DNA of 64,000 nucleotides from Apostichopus japonicus (taxonomy: Eukaryota > Echinodermata > Holothuroidea > Aspidochirotida > Stichopodidae). The notes under the pieces are model-generated. The model saw nothing but the letters and a program-made list of their open reading frames with translations, searched no databases and was not told the origin of the DNA. Numbering within the stretch: position 1 is the first letter of the stretch; each line of letters begins with the position of its first letter. The stretch lies in assembly GCF_037975245.1 (NCBI RefSeq), contig NC_092581.1, forward strand, positions 19,984,303-20,048,302, written 5' to 3'. This document shows, piece by piece, positions 23,401 to 34,065 of the stretch. The position numbers were made by a program, and so were the translations under genes.

Positions 23401-26400
23401 GATCCTGCTAGGATCGAAACGTCAGGCCAACTTACTTTTACACATTCTATTACACAGGCTCTCTAGTGGATAAGCAGTTTGCTAACAGTTTTATTCTCTT
23501 TTAATGTGTTACAGTTATATTAAGTTATCCATATGGGTTGGACAACCTGGTTTCAGCATATTATTCATCTGCTGACATTAATGTTGTTATTTTTTTGAAA
23601 ATTTGAAAATGACAACATTGCCGGACTTACTAATGTCTCCATATATGTCTTTTGTTCTGTTTCTCTTATCTTTCAGTATCTGTGAGCGGTTACATACCAA
23701 AGTACAACTTCTTGCCATTTTACTTACCTCAGATTGTAGATACCTTCTGCAAGTATCCTTTTTCAATTCAATATGTAAATAAAAAGCAAGGAAAGGGTCA
23801 TAGGTAACATAGGTAAAACAATTTACAATATATAACACCAGCTGTGGCCTAGGGTTGTGACAGGATGGTACTATGTGATTGAAAAAACTGTACAGAAAAT
23901 ACAGATAAAAAAAGCACAAAAAAAACCCCTCGTTACTCGTAAAGTCTGCCAAAATAGCATAAATCATTTGTGCCTGTGTAAAGTGTTGACCTAGAAGCAC
24001 ACAGCATATTCATCCCCCCAAAAATTGAAATGCCTTTTAGGAAATGAGTAAAATGCATTTGTGAATTGCTGATACTTTAGGCAAGAAATGACCGTCTAGA
24101 AGAGGCATCCTGCCTGTTGACAGAATGTTGAATTTTGTATATGTCATAATTGATAATTTTGCATTAGATATTTTTACCAGGTGATAGAATCACACTTTTC
24201 AGACAATGTGAGAAAACATTCATTGTTTTGCAGTTGGTGGGCAAATTGATTTATTTTGATAGGTTGAAGAGATTATTGTGACATCCTCACACCCTGATTG
24301 TTTTTACTGACGTCGTTGGTGGTTCTCACCACTTCCTCCATACTCCAATGATTGATTGTACAAGAGCATTATCAAAGGTTCTTAGTGTACAACAGTCTTA
24401 TGGAGTGTACACTCAGCTAGATGGGACAGTTTTCTAATGCTAATACCTCTCTAATCTGTCCTCCAATATCATGCTTCAAAGCACTCGTATTGACAGTATG
24501 CACAGTTCCTAACCTTGATCTGATAGTAACATGATATTCATACTGCTCATACTGACAACACTGACAAAGTGCTTTGAAGTAGGACATGAGTACAGTGTAG
24601 AAAAACTTGTCCCAACTGGGTGATGTATTGTAGTTATTGAGTGTCTTGATGTCTGTAGTGAGTTAGTGTGTGTGTCTGAGATAACTTGGGGACTTGATCC
24701 AGGTTTTCAAAATTGTGTATGGTTTCGACAATTTATCCTTTACTGACTTTTTCTTGTTTGCTAACAGTAGTTGTATTAGAGGTCATTGTCTTAAACTCCA
24801 AAAGTCGCATAGTAGGATTAATATTCGGCATAACTTTTTTTCTAATAGGGTTGTGAATGAGTGGAATGGTTTGCCTGAGAAAGTTGTACTTGCAAGTAGT
24901 GTGAATGGGTTTAAGAATGCTTTGGACAAGCACTTTAAGCATTGTAATCGGGTCTGAGTGTCTGTCTTTTCAGTTTTTTTTTTCTCTCTCTGTAGGGTCC
25001 TTGATGGGGACTTAAGTGTCCCTCCTGATCTTTTTTTCTACTAAACTAAACTAACTATAGTGTTATAAAGTAATATACCCATATATACTGTAGTTGGGTA
25101 GAATTTTTCTCAGTGTACTCTAGGGTGTTATATAGTTACTTCCATATATTTTAATGCTCAGTGGTGTCACCAGACATTTGGAAGTTGGTGAGGGCACAGC
25201 AACAGGAGAGCTTCATTGGGGGGGGGGGGGGGGTGGGGCACAGTTTGAGTGTACTGTAGTGATATGGAGGGTTTACCTGACTACAACGTTCCAAGACTAG
25301 CCATTATTAGTAGTTATTTGAACCCCAACATCTTTGTTTTCACAAGGATGTACTTGTCCTTTTTCAGCAGTTTACTTGAGGTCGGTAGACGCACCTTGCA
25401 GGTCTATAACTTCCTCTGATTTATCTTAGTTTTACCTTTATTGGTCGGTAACTGATGTAGTGAATGACCTGGTTCCCTCAGTAGGACTGCGGTACACACA
25501 GCACATCTGGCAGCAGCTGTACAGTATCTAGACTTGACTTTTAATAGATTCTTTAGTAAGCTGTTGGAAAACTTGTAGTAGCTATTTAGTAGCTATGTAG
25601 TAGCTAATGTGTACATTAGTCAAAGTAGATTGAGAAAGAGCACTTTCAAGTTATTTACATCATTCGGATTAAAATACTGGAACAAGTTATTCTTTGTTAT
25701 AAGATTACAGATGTTCAAGTCTAACAAAAGCAAATTTTTCTAGATTACAACCTTCCAAAAGAATAGAAGACCATTTTCATGATATTTGTCTAAACTCTGA
25801 AGTACGAACACAAAATACAGACTAGACCAGTACCAACCGGTAGAATAATAGATTGTAGTAATTATGGTGGGAACAGTGCGGCACTAAGTGGAATAGGAAT
25901 AGTGGTGGTGGTCCTTAATTCCTCGCTTTGCTTGTTCCTTTCCAGTCAACCTCCCTTCCCTTCACCATTTTGTTTTTCTCACTTGTGATTGTTTTGACAC
26001 TAAAGCTTTGCTTTACACCGTTCAGTATTATCACTGCTAGTATCATTTGTAACTTAAAATATTCTCTAATATGCGTGACAAAATTAATTCTAGCTCTCAA
26101 TATTTATGAATTCTGTTTCGTGGCTTGCTGTTGACATTCTTGTTTCTCTATTCGGTAAGAGCTCTTATGATAAAGAGTTGAAGATACAATGTGCAGTAAT
26201 GTGCTATGAGATTTATTCTGTGACAGTACCCTGGGAAAGCTGTCACTCTATGTGTGCATATCTCCCAGATATCAATGTCAATTTAATGATGTAAAATTTA
26301 TATTTAATTATACATTAATATTAGTGGCTGATGAGTTGAACGGCCTCAGGATGCCAGAAGCTTAGTAACGTGAAATAAAATATTTTCAATTTAAATTTTC

Positions 26401-28618
26401 ATGGGATATGTGGGGGGGAGGGGGAAAAGATTTGATTTTTTCCATAGACCAATCCCCAAGAGCACGGGTTTACCCGATCATTCTGACCTGGGGACTTCAT
26501 CAATAATTTTATAAATTGTTAAGACATTACCATCAGCAATATGATATAAAAATACATGCATGAAGTTACAGTATAACCAGAGCTTTGTCTATGAGTGATA
26601 CAAGGTTGAACATAATAATAATAATAATAATCAGGCAGTTATTTTTATGACAATGGTATAATTAGACGGACTTTAGCAGCCTGTTGTGTTGGCTTACAGA
26701 TTGTCGGTTTAGTTTATTCAATATTCATAAAATAAGACTTGGTTATGTAATATGGAAGATCACTTTGTGAATCTTAATCCCCTTTCCCCTACCTCCCCCC
26801 TCCCCCCCCAAAAAAAAAAATTGGAGTACCATATAAAAAATATTTTAATCACTTCATCCAATAATAGATGTAAAAAAAAAAAAAATTAGGAAAAACTTAG
26901 GAAATTTAGGATAAATTTAGAAAACAAAATTTAGGAAAAACACTATGTTATCTTACTTGCCCTTCAAGATTTTTCGAATAGATTTTCTTCAAAAATCATC
27001 ATTCCATAGGATTATGCAAATCTTTCACGACACAAGAAAATGTACCCTTAAAATTCACTATCTCACTCGACACTTTGCCGATGGGGAGATTGCAAACTCA
27101 AATGTTAATTTGAATCAGTTAGATTGTAAATTTATGCCAGGCCTTGTCACCGTAGGTGTTTTTCAAACCTGTGTTTGTTAGAATATTTACAGGGTTGCTA
27201 CAACTATTACTGTTTGTTAGTTTGACAAGTAGTCTTGCTTGCCTGTAACTAGCGTTTTATTGGATATAATATTATCGTCTTCTTTTGAAATTTCTGTTTC
27301 CGAGAATGCGAGCGGTTTGAGAACAGATATTTTTGTAGCGTCTCATTCCATGCATAGCAATGTCACCGAAGCTATGCCACTCAATGTAAGACATCCGTCC
27401 TAGATTTTGCTGCCAATTAAATTATAAATCAAGTGAATAACTAATGAATTTGATTTGATCCTGAACATGTAGTGGCCAGTACACTTTGTCATCTAATCGT
27501 ATTTATAAAGCAAGTTGGAAAATTGTCAAGAAAAATTTGAATTTTTACTTTCTTGTCAGAAATGAAACAAGGGAATCAGCCACATTGTTATGACCTTTTT
27601 AGCAATGAATAGCATAAAAAAAAATTTGAAGAAAAATTCCAAGTCACTTTATGAAGTAGTTGGTGATCACTTCCCAAGGGTGAAAACCGATCTTATTCAT
27701 TGTGTGTTCCCTTTGGGCAAGTTTTTATTTTGATGTTTGGCGTAGTTTTTCTTGGTCAGCAGAGTTAAAAATTGTCCGTTTCGTAAGTGATATTCATTAC
27801 AACTTTACTGAGTTATGTTGGATTTCAGGATCTTGAATATTTCAAATTACTGTATCAAATTTGTAGGCTTGTCTTACAGATAAGATGAACTCTGACGTAA
27901 GAAGCTAGTAACTGATAGTTTCAATGCCTGGATGATATCAGTGCCAAATCTGTGTATCATGTTCCTGTCTGTCAGTCAGTCTATCTGTCTGTCTATATGG
28001 TTCGTGTTGTGATGTGAGGTAGACTATTTTCAAATTGGCCGTTTTGTTGCAAACATCTTGTGAATCTAAAGAGATATATATTTATTGATCATTTGTTCTG
28101 GTTTCTGGTATTTTTTAAATATTTTTTTTACTAAATAACGTAATCTTAACATTTTGCACATGTCTGCTGCAGTAGTAACTAAAATTTGGTTTATTTCTGA
28201 ATCAAGTTACTTATATATAGTAATGTTTCAAATAGCCTCAAGAAATTTGTTTACTGAATTTGGGGAATAAATTGAGAATTTGGTGGAAATATTTGTAAAC
28301 TAGTTACAAAAAACTAGTACAAATGTATGTTTAATAATTTATTCTGTATAACGTCAACAGCACTTATTTAAGCCTTAATGGAGCTTTTCCTTCAGGTACT
28401 TAATATCTTTATCTGGCGCCCTCGCCATCCTCAATGCTGTACCATGCTATGCCCTCGATGGTCAATGGATCTTCCAGGCATTCATCGAATCATATCTCAC
28501 CTCACTTATTCCAAACCCACTCGATAGACAATCTCTGGTTAGCCTTGGACTGCTCTTCGGAACCCTGATTCTGATGGCAAATGTCGCCCTCGCTTTGTTT
28601 TCTCTACTCTTCGCATAG
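17405..28618 (+). CDS. MBTPS2: Membrane-bound transcription factor site-2 protease (S2P), complete
   Basis: Join 17405-17479, 18416-18682, 19267-19370, 19773-20019, 20263-20443, 21050-21153, 21750-21942, 23677-23752, 28396-28618: 489 residues plus stop, in frame throughout. S2P is a zinc metalloprotease in Golgi membranes; after site-1 protease it cuts SREBP and ATF6 inside the membrane and frees their transcription factor domains. Seen: N-terminal membrane anchor (about 5-24), second membrane segment (about 83-104), active site HELGH at 139-143, the family block NGFGVFVMVVYPGAFVDL, AGIWHN, a cysteine-rich luminal PDZ-like region (about 230-390), the third zinc ligand in LDG at Asp437, and a hydrophobic C-terminus. 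Human MBTPS2 has 519 residues; most of the difference is a serine-rich loop absent here. Confidence 0.97.
18416..18682 (+). CDS. MBTPS2: MBTPS2 exon 2: cytoplasmic/luminal loop and second membrane segment
   Basis: Residues 26-114. FNRWIFRVGQWFPWFSYYWF leads into ELGMWFGIVCIFASVALLVM. It ends KPEQVLTPV and moves straight to PGVNVPV of exon 3, without the polyserine tract known in mammals. Acceptor TTTTTTTCAG, donor GTGAGA. Confidence 0.93.
19267..19370 (+). CDS. MBTPS2: MBTPS2 exon 3: HELGH zinc site
   Basis: Residues 115-149: VQHLSYFFAVLLVSGILHEL then GHAIAAV. His139 and His143 bind zinc and Glu140 is the catalytic base of the HExxH motif. Two bases run out to the arginine codon shared with exon 4. 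Confidence 0.97.
19773..20019 (+). CDS. MBTPS2: MBTPS2 exon 4: conserved membrane core
   Basis: Residues 149-231: REQVMINGFGVFVMVVYPGA, PPKRQLKIYCAGIWHNFVLV and the next membrane segment. This block is nearly invariant in animal S2P. Acceptor TTCCACAG, donor GTATGC. Confidence 0.97.
20263..20443 (+). CDS. MBTPS2: MBTPS2 exon 5: PDZ-like region, first part
   Basis: Residues 232-292: NSPVAGPRGFAVGSKLKSIN onward, with the GPRG turn typical of the PDZ-like insert of S2P. Acceptor TTTTCACAG, donor GTAAGT. Confidence 0.93.
20661..20735. repeat. 35-bp tandem repeat, two copies
   Basis: AGCATCTAGTCCACTGATGA starts at 20663 and again at 20698, followed by ATG(T/G)CGTAGAAAGAT. In MBTPS2 intron 5. Confidence 0.9.
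21050..21153 (+). CDS. MBTPS2: MBTPS2 exon 6: cysteine-rich luminal region
   Basis: Residues 292-326: YKGQGGQVECCRNDSASDLC onward. The ECC pair and following Cys are kept in the family and are probably disulphide partners. Confidence 0.93.
21750..21942 (+). CDS. MBTPS2: MBTPS2 exon 7: cysteine-rich luminal region, second part
   Basis: Residues 327-391: CLTARKTTEAPRCQRNSDCL onward, then LDNSSRLIRVLHDKGPPVIY and VGDPYLFGFT. Acceptor TCCTGCAG, donor GTGAGT. Confidence 0.93.
23050..23480 (+). mobile_element. Penelope-like element remnant with hammerhead-like motif
   Basis: At 23393-23423 the order CTGAAGA, a small GATCCT/AGGATC stem, then GAAACGTC recalls the hammerhead ribozyme core carried in the terminal repeats of Penelope-like retroelements. 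Canonical cores read CTGATGA, so this copy has one changed core base. No reverse transcriptase or GIY-YIG frame is visible nearby. The outer limits are a guess. Confidence 0.5.
23677..23752 (+). CDS. MBTPS2: MBTPS2 exon 8
   Basis: Residues 391-416: VSVSGYIPKYNFLPFYLPQI then VDTFCK. Acceptor ATCTTTCAG, donor GTATCC, a weak donor that may need exon context. Confidence 0.9.
24421..24620 (+). mobile_element. Small inverted-repeat (MITE-like) element, copy 1
   Basis: The right end has TTGTCCCAACTGGG and the decayed left end reads TGGGACAGTTTTCTAATGC. Most of its length matches the reverse complement of 62513-62719, including CCTAATGCTAATACCTCT-like and AGTTCCTAACCTTGA blocks. No protein frame. 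Confidence 0.8.
24690..25062 (+). mobile_element. 5'-truncated non-LTR retrotransposon (LINE) 3' end
   Basis: The plus-strand frame 24694-24957 reads IRGHCLKLQKSHSRI, FFSNRVVNEWNGLPEKVV, then SVNGFKNALDKH. This is the typical C-terminal tail of a LINE reverse-transcriptase protein (CR1/Jockey-like). A 3' region with GGGGACTTAAGTGTCCC (a short palindrome) and an ACTAAACTAAACTAA tail follow. Only the last 87 codons remain. Confidence 0.8.
28396..28618 (+). CDS. MBTPS2: MBTPS2 exon 9: LDG motif and C-terminus
   Basis: Residues 416-489 and stop TAG: LISLSGALAILNAVPCYALD then GQW; Asp437 is the third zinc ligand. The last membrane segment follows (LLFGTLILMANVALALFSLL). Acceptor CCTTCAG after a 4.6 kb intron. 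Confidence 0.96.
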
Positions 28619-29647
28619 TGACCGTTGTGCTATGCTGCTAGAGGAGTCATCCACCAAGATGTAGAATCTATGGAGGTTTGTCAGTCACCAGAGAAAACTC
28701 CAAACTCAGAAGAACTTCAAGTGGAGCCGAATCCGACCAATTCCAGAGGATGGTGTTATTCGGCGTATTACTGGTCGGCAAGTTGATGTGTGGTGTTCCT
28801 GCAGTGCTTATTGATACTATCGCAATATTACAGCATGGGAATGAAAAGTACCTTTATGCAGGTAGTACATCCAAATCTGATACCTGATTGTGTTTGTGTA
28901 TGTCACTTTGACCTTTGACATTGAAGCAGACTTATAGTGAGTCTGTACTCATAGCCATAATGTAGCATAGTTGCCTGTACTAAGACTGGCTGTCATGGAT
29001 GTGTGCTTGTACTGCTAGTACTCAGGGCAGTTAGAATATCAAGTACAGATACTAGTAGAATATGAAGTATTCATAGTAGTGCTGAGAGCCGTGTACTCTA
29101 AATTGTACTCATTCAAGGGAATTAACTTGTAATCATACTCATCATATTGTACATGTAATCTTTTACTACACAACTCCCTATGTGTAGAACAGAAACATGC
29201 ATATATATATGAACAGTTAGAATCACAAAAATATGGTACAGTTGCTATCAATAGTGATAAATAATTTATATTCTGATATCTCCTTGAGTAAACTGTGGGC
29301 TTGACGATGCACACTAAAGTTTCATTTAACTTTGCATATGGACCTTTGGCTGGCAGCTGGTTTCTCTGTGATAGAGGAGTAAACATTTGCCCATTCTATG
29401 CATGAGATGTCCAAATCTTTTCAACTACCCTCCATCACTCTCAAGTTTTTTTCCGATCTCTATATTTTGCTGCTCTGTATTTTAACACCTTGAAAACTGG
29501 GTTTGTTTGAAAGTCGCTTCTTTCATTGCTTACTTGCTATATTTTAATACTTTGAATTGGATGAAGTCTCCCCAAAGCAATTTACCTTCAATTATGTTGT
29601 TCTATATCATTCTGAAAATGTAGAGAATATATATATGTTTTTCTCTT

Positions 29648-29679
29648 CCTCAAAGTGCTGGTTAGCCAGCACTTTGAGG
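29648..29679. other. Perfect 14-bp hairpin
   Basis: CCTCAAAGTGCTGG, loop TTAG, then CCAGCACTTTGAGG. A T-A and a T-G pair extend it by two. It lies about 1 kb after the MBTPS2 stop, perhaps in its 3' UTR. Confidence 0.9.
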
Positions 29680-32600
29680 AGACTTGTTTAAGATATAATT
29701 GGAAGATCTTTATATTTATGAGGTGAGGTGTTTCAGTAAGAAGTGAATTAATCCCTGCTTTCTAAACATAAAATATCTCTTTCCATAGCAGCATAGATTG
29801 GCTTTACATGGGACACAGTGTGTTTTACCCACATTTTTAGTTGTATATAAAAAAAAACATTACAGCCTGTTTTGCTCTGGGTAGACAAGTGCGGCCCCTG
29901 AAGTATCATGGAAGAGTGATATGTGTATAGATCATATCATTGGGATTGCCATGGTAACGAACACAATTTACATCTCCCATCTGAATATCACGAAGGGAAG
30001 AGACCGTAGACACATAAAGTATTAATTTGATTTCGTACTCAATGGACCCGTTAAGAGCTGTTTGTAATAAATTGAGAATCATGTTTCTGTCTGAAATAAT
30101 TAGTGGCCTTCATAAATTATGCCTTTATGAGAGGGAGAGGTTTGCTCGTAGGTTCAAGATCCCTGATTTACAAATGTAACTGCAGTGTATACTGTTCTCT
30201 AAGAAACAAATCTTGAAGATAACAACATTCAAGTTTAGTTGGGCACATTTTTATCACCGGTTTCTGAATCAAATGTTGCTGTCGATAGTCAAACATGTTA
30301 TCTAGGTTTAATAGATGCTTCACAGAAGAAGCATGAAATACTTGTTAATGTAAACAGGGTATATCTGGTAGTCCGAATATGATCCACAGTTTCTAAAACA
30401 GCTGAATAGATAGGCAAATCATTCCTCTCCTTTGAAAGGATAATAGAGGAATGGAGTAGCTTGTTCAAGCTCATCAACGATAGGGGTGGGCTTGTGGAGG
30501 CTCATTAGAGGGATACTTGGGTGTCTTAAACATAACAAGACAATGTTTTTTGTTTTTATTAAGGATGGGGGGGGGGATGGTGGAGAGGAGTGGGTGGAAG
30601 ATTATATTACAGCATATGACAGTGCCAAATATCATCTGGTTCCATGTGTGTGCTTTGAATTTCCTAAGATTGCTTTGGGTCTACTTCATGTATGCTTACT
30701 ATTGTGGTACAAATGCTTACACATTGTATTACGAGGAACAACATGTTTTTATCCCGATATCATGCGTTGCATGTTGCTCTTCTGGATCTATCTATTCCTG
30801 AGGATGCCGAGACTCACATTGTAATAACACTGTATGTTTGTAGCTTTTCTTGATAAGAAATTGAATTCTAAAGTCTTAAAAGCTCTTATATGTCCAACTT
30901 CTCTATCATTGCCTATTTTCAAAGCCATTATATCTTCTTAGGTTGTTACATTTATGACTAATTATGTTTCATTATCTTGCTGAGTGAGTCCTAAATTGCC
31001 AAATTTATTTTGAAAAAGTGTTTTTCCCCTTCTATCTTCAAAGACTGTTTTCATTCTGTTGATATGTTATGAATCATTATGACAAGGTGGGTGTATGTTT
31101 ATTTGTAGGAATGTACAGGGAGGGGGGGGGGGGGAGGGTATGTGAGGATCTATTCCTCATATATGCGGGACAAAGTTCATCTTGGAATTGTCTTGCCCAC
31201 TCTCTGAAGTTAAGTCATGTGCCTATGCTACCTGGATATATTAATAAAAGTTACATCAGATATACACAATCTGGAATATTAATATTGACTTGAGAGGTGA
31301 GTTGATGCCACTTAGTCAAAACATTTTATCAGTGACTTTTGTCAAATTTTGAAAGTGTCATCACTTCTACAAGCATAGCAGTCACCCTTTTGCAGTTTCT
31401 ACAACCTTCTCCATGGTTTCCATGACAACCTTCTATTCCTGCTAAAATTTCTTCCTTGCATATCGCTATAGCACCAAAATATGATGGAAAAAAATCCTAA
31501 CCATTTGTCAGCAATAATTGTGATTTCAACATTTAGGACAAATCATGGATATTTCAGTTTATGCCAATAGAAACTGAATGGGGGAAGAGGCGTAATACAA
31601 ACTATAATGTAGAGAATGAAATATTATGTATCATGCCCACTGTGATTGAACAAATGTAACCATTTATTTCATGTTTCATACATTTTGTAACTGCGGAGCA
31701 TCGCGGAAGTTTAGCCCCGGCTCACTGAGTTACCGTATTCTTTGCGAAAGTTCAAATAAAATATCAATAAAAGTAATTACTCAAGTGAAAAACGGGTGAA
31801 ACTAATGAAATCAATAAGTTTTGTGTAAAATTTAAGTTTTAACTACAATCATCATATTTGTTACTCAGATATTTAATACTTAAAAAATAACCAAACTTTA
31901 ACATGTGTTTTGATTGAACAGTTTAATTTGTTAAAAGGATGTTTTATACCATGTAGAAACTATCAAATAATGGAAAATAATTGGAAGAGAGATATTAACA
32001 GGATACATGATGTAAGTACATAATAGCTTGGTCTCCTATGTGACAAACATATTTAATTTTATTCATTAAAATAGGGGGTATCGCTATTTCCCAGTTTATC
32101 TTATCTGAAATTTTGATCAAAGATCTTGCAAGTTAATATATTCATTTGTTGCATGAGAGCACCTCCTGGGTAATTTGTGTTTTATATCACAACATAAATT
32201 GATAACATATGTCTGTTATCATCATAGTATGGTTAATGAACCAAACACTCAAGGTTTGTTGTTTTTCTGTCATCGTCCTGCCGGGAGTTTCAAGTGGTTT
32301 CATTAACATCCCAGTACGCTCAAGAGAAAGCATCTCGTCGTCTCCGTGGCTGTCCGTTTGCAGGGTTAGTGCTAATGACATTTGAATCTCTCATGGAAAC
32401 GTTGATCATTATTCATGCAATTGCTGATGTCTGCGTTTTTCCTGAGAAAAGGACTAAGTTGCCTAGCAACCAGAGTGTGTCGCTTTTCATGACTTTTGTA
32501 AGGTCATTTTCCTCACTGTGTGTTTCAATGTTGACACATTATTTTATAGATGAGCCTAACATTTCCACATTCCGGGAAAGCTCTTGACACTGTAACATGA

Positions 32601-33564
32601 TTTATCAGGAGTATTTGGGAAATGTTTGTTATTCTTAAGAAAGTGTCTGACAGTTTTTAACGGAAGGAGCATGATTGTGTAGGCATGATTTCTTTCACTG
32701 AACACTACCCATTTATGTCCACCACCCCCCCCCCATAATCCCAGATCAAGGAAAATTTTAAAAACAAGTGAGTCTGACAAACATGCTGATGTAACTTTAT
32801 AGCATCTGTCATCAGAAATGTGCAAGGAGTAACATTCTAGCATGTAATGTTTACATTGTGTAGGATAGTACTATGCTAGGAGGGGATTAAGGCTTGCTGG
32901 GTAGGGATGTTGAGGTGGGGGGGGGATTGGGAAGTGCTTATAGAGTAATATTAATTTTCTGTCAATTTGCACATTTCTCTCGTGGATTTCTGGTAATAAT
33001 TGTGGTAATCTTATTTGGTAACGACTCTAATAATATTCATAATTTAAAAAGAATAATGATAAATGATGATTAGAAAGAAGTAAATTCTATAAATGATTCC
33101 ATTCCTTTTGTTTCTTTCGATCTTGAGGTTTTGTATATTTTTCTATTGCTGCCAATTTTTTTGTAGATACTTTTTACATTTTGTATGAATATAGAAGATA
33201 AATTTATATCATTTGTTCTTGATTATTTTTTCCTTTGTATTAAAATTAATCTAATTAAGATGAATTTATTAATGATAACCCCCCCCCCCATGTCTTTTAT
33301 TCCAGGTGGCTGACCAGGCTAGGGAGTTAACTTGTGTGCATACAAATAGTTCTCAACACTTGTACTGTAAGTAAGGCATAAACCGCAAAGTAGAAGCAGC
33401 AAGGGAGATGGGAGTTGGAATCCATAATTATGTTTAAAGAAATGGAATAACTTTATTCAATTGTTGAGTAAAATTAGAAATCTTGTTGAGTTAGTTTGGA
33501 GATCAATAACATTACAATTGGTGTAAAATTATGTAAACCTGCTGGAGTCGAACTGTGTATCTAA

Positions 33565-34065
33565 TTTATCATTCTTCCATGCCCCTTTCCCCTCCCACTC
33601 TTCTGTGCCCCTTTCACATCCCAGTCTTCCATGCCCCTTTCCCCTCCGATCTTCCATGCCCCTTTTCCCTCCCCCTCTTCCATGTACCTTGTCTCTCCCC
33701 CTCTTCCATGCCCCTTTTCCCTCCCACTCTTGTGTCCCTTTCCCTCCCATTCTGCCATGCCCCTTTGCCCTCCCACTCTTCCATGCCCCTTTTCCCTCCC
33801 ACTCTTCTGTGTCCCTTTTCCCTCCCATTCTGCCATGCCCCTTTGCCCTCCCACTCTTCCATGCCCCTTTCTTCTCTCGTCCTTTCCCCTCAAATCTTCC
33901 GTGCTCTTTTCCCCTCCCCCTCTTCCATGTACCTATTCCCTCCCCCGCTTCCATGCCCCTTTTCCCTCCCACTCTTCTGTGTCCCTTTTCCCTCCCATTC
34001 TGCCATGCCCCTTTGCCCTCCCACTCTCCGTTTCCCCTCCCACTCTTCAATGCCCCTTTCCTGTA
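33565..34065. repeat. Pyrimidine-rich minisatellite, about 26-27 bp unit
   Basis: About 19 imperfect units of CTTCCATGCCCCTTTCCCCT followed by CCCACT. Nearly all C and T on the plus strand for 500 bases, which gives long open frames on both strands that are artefacts. Confidence 0.95.

Larger units (their letters stand above)
17480..28395 (+). other. Introns of MBTPS2
   Basis: Introns 17480-18415 (TAGGCCTA-type words near 17523-17600), 18683-19266, 19371-19772, 20020-20262, 20444-21049 (35-bp tandem pair), 21154-21749, 21943-23676 (Penelope-like remnant) and 23753-28395 (inverted-repeat element, LINE tail, runs of C, A and G). Otherwise I see nothing to name. Confidence 0.8.

Noticed and set aside
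30486-30824. Two overlapping plus-strand frames (112 and 94 codons)
   Set aside because: No domain, no splice context, poly-G tract inside; likely chance frames after MBTPS2.
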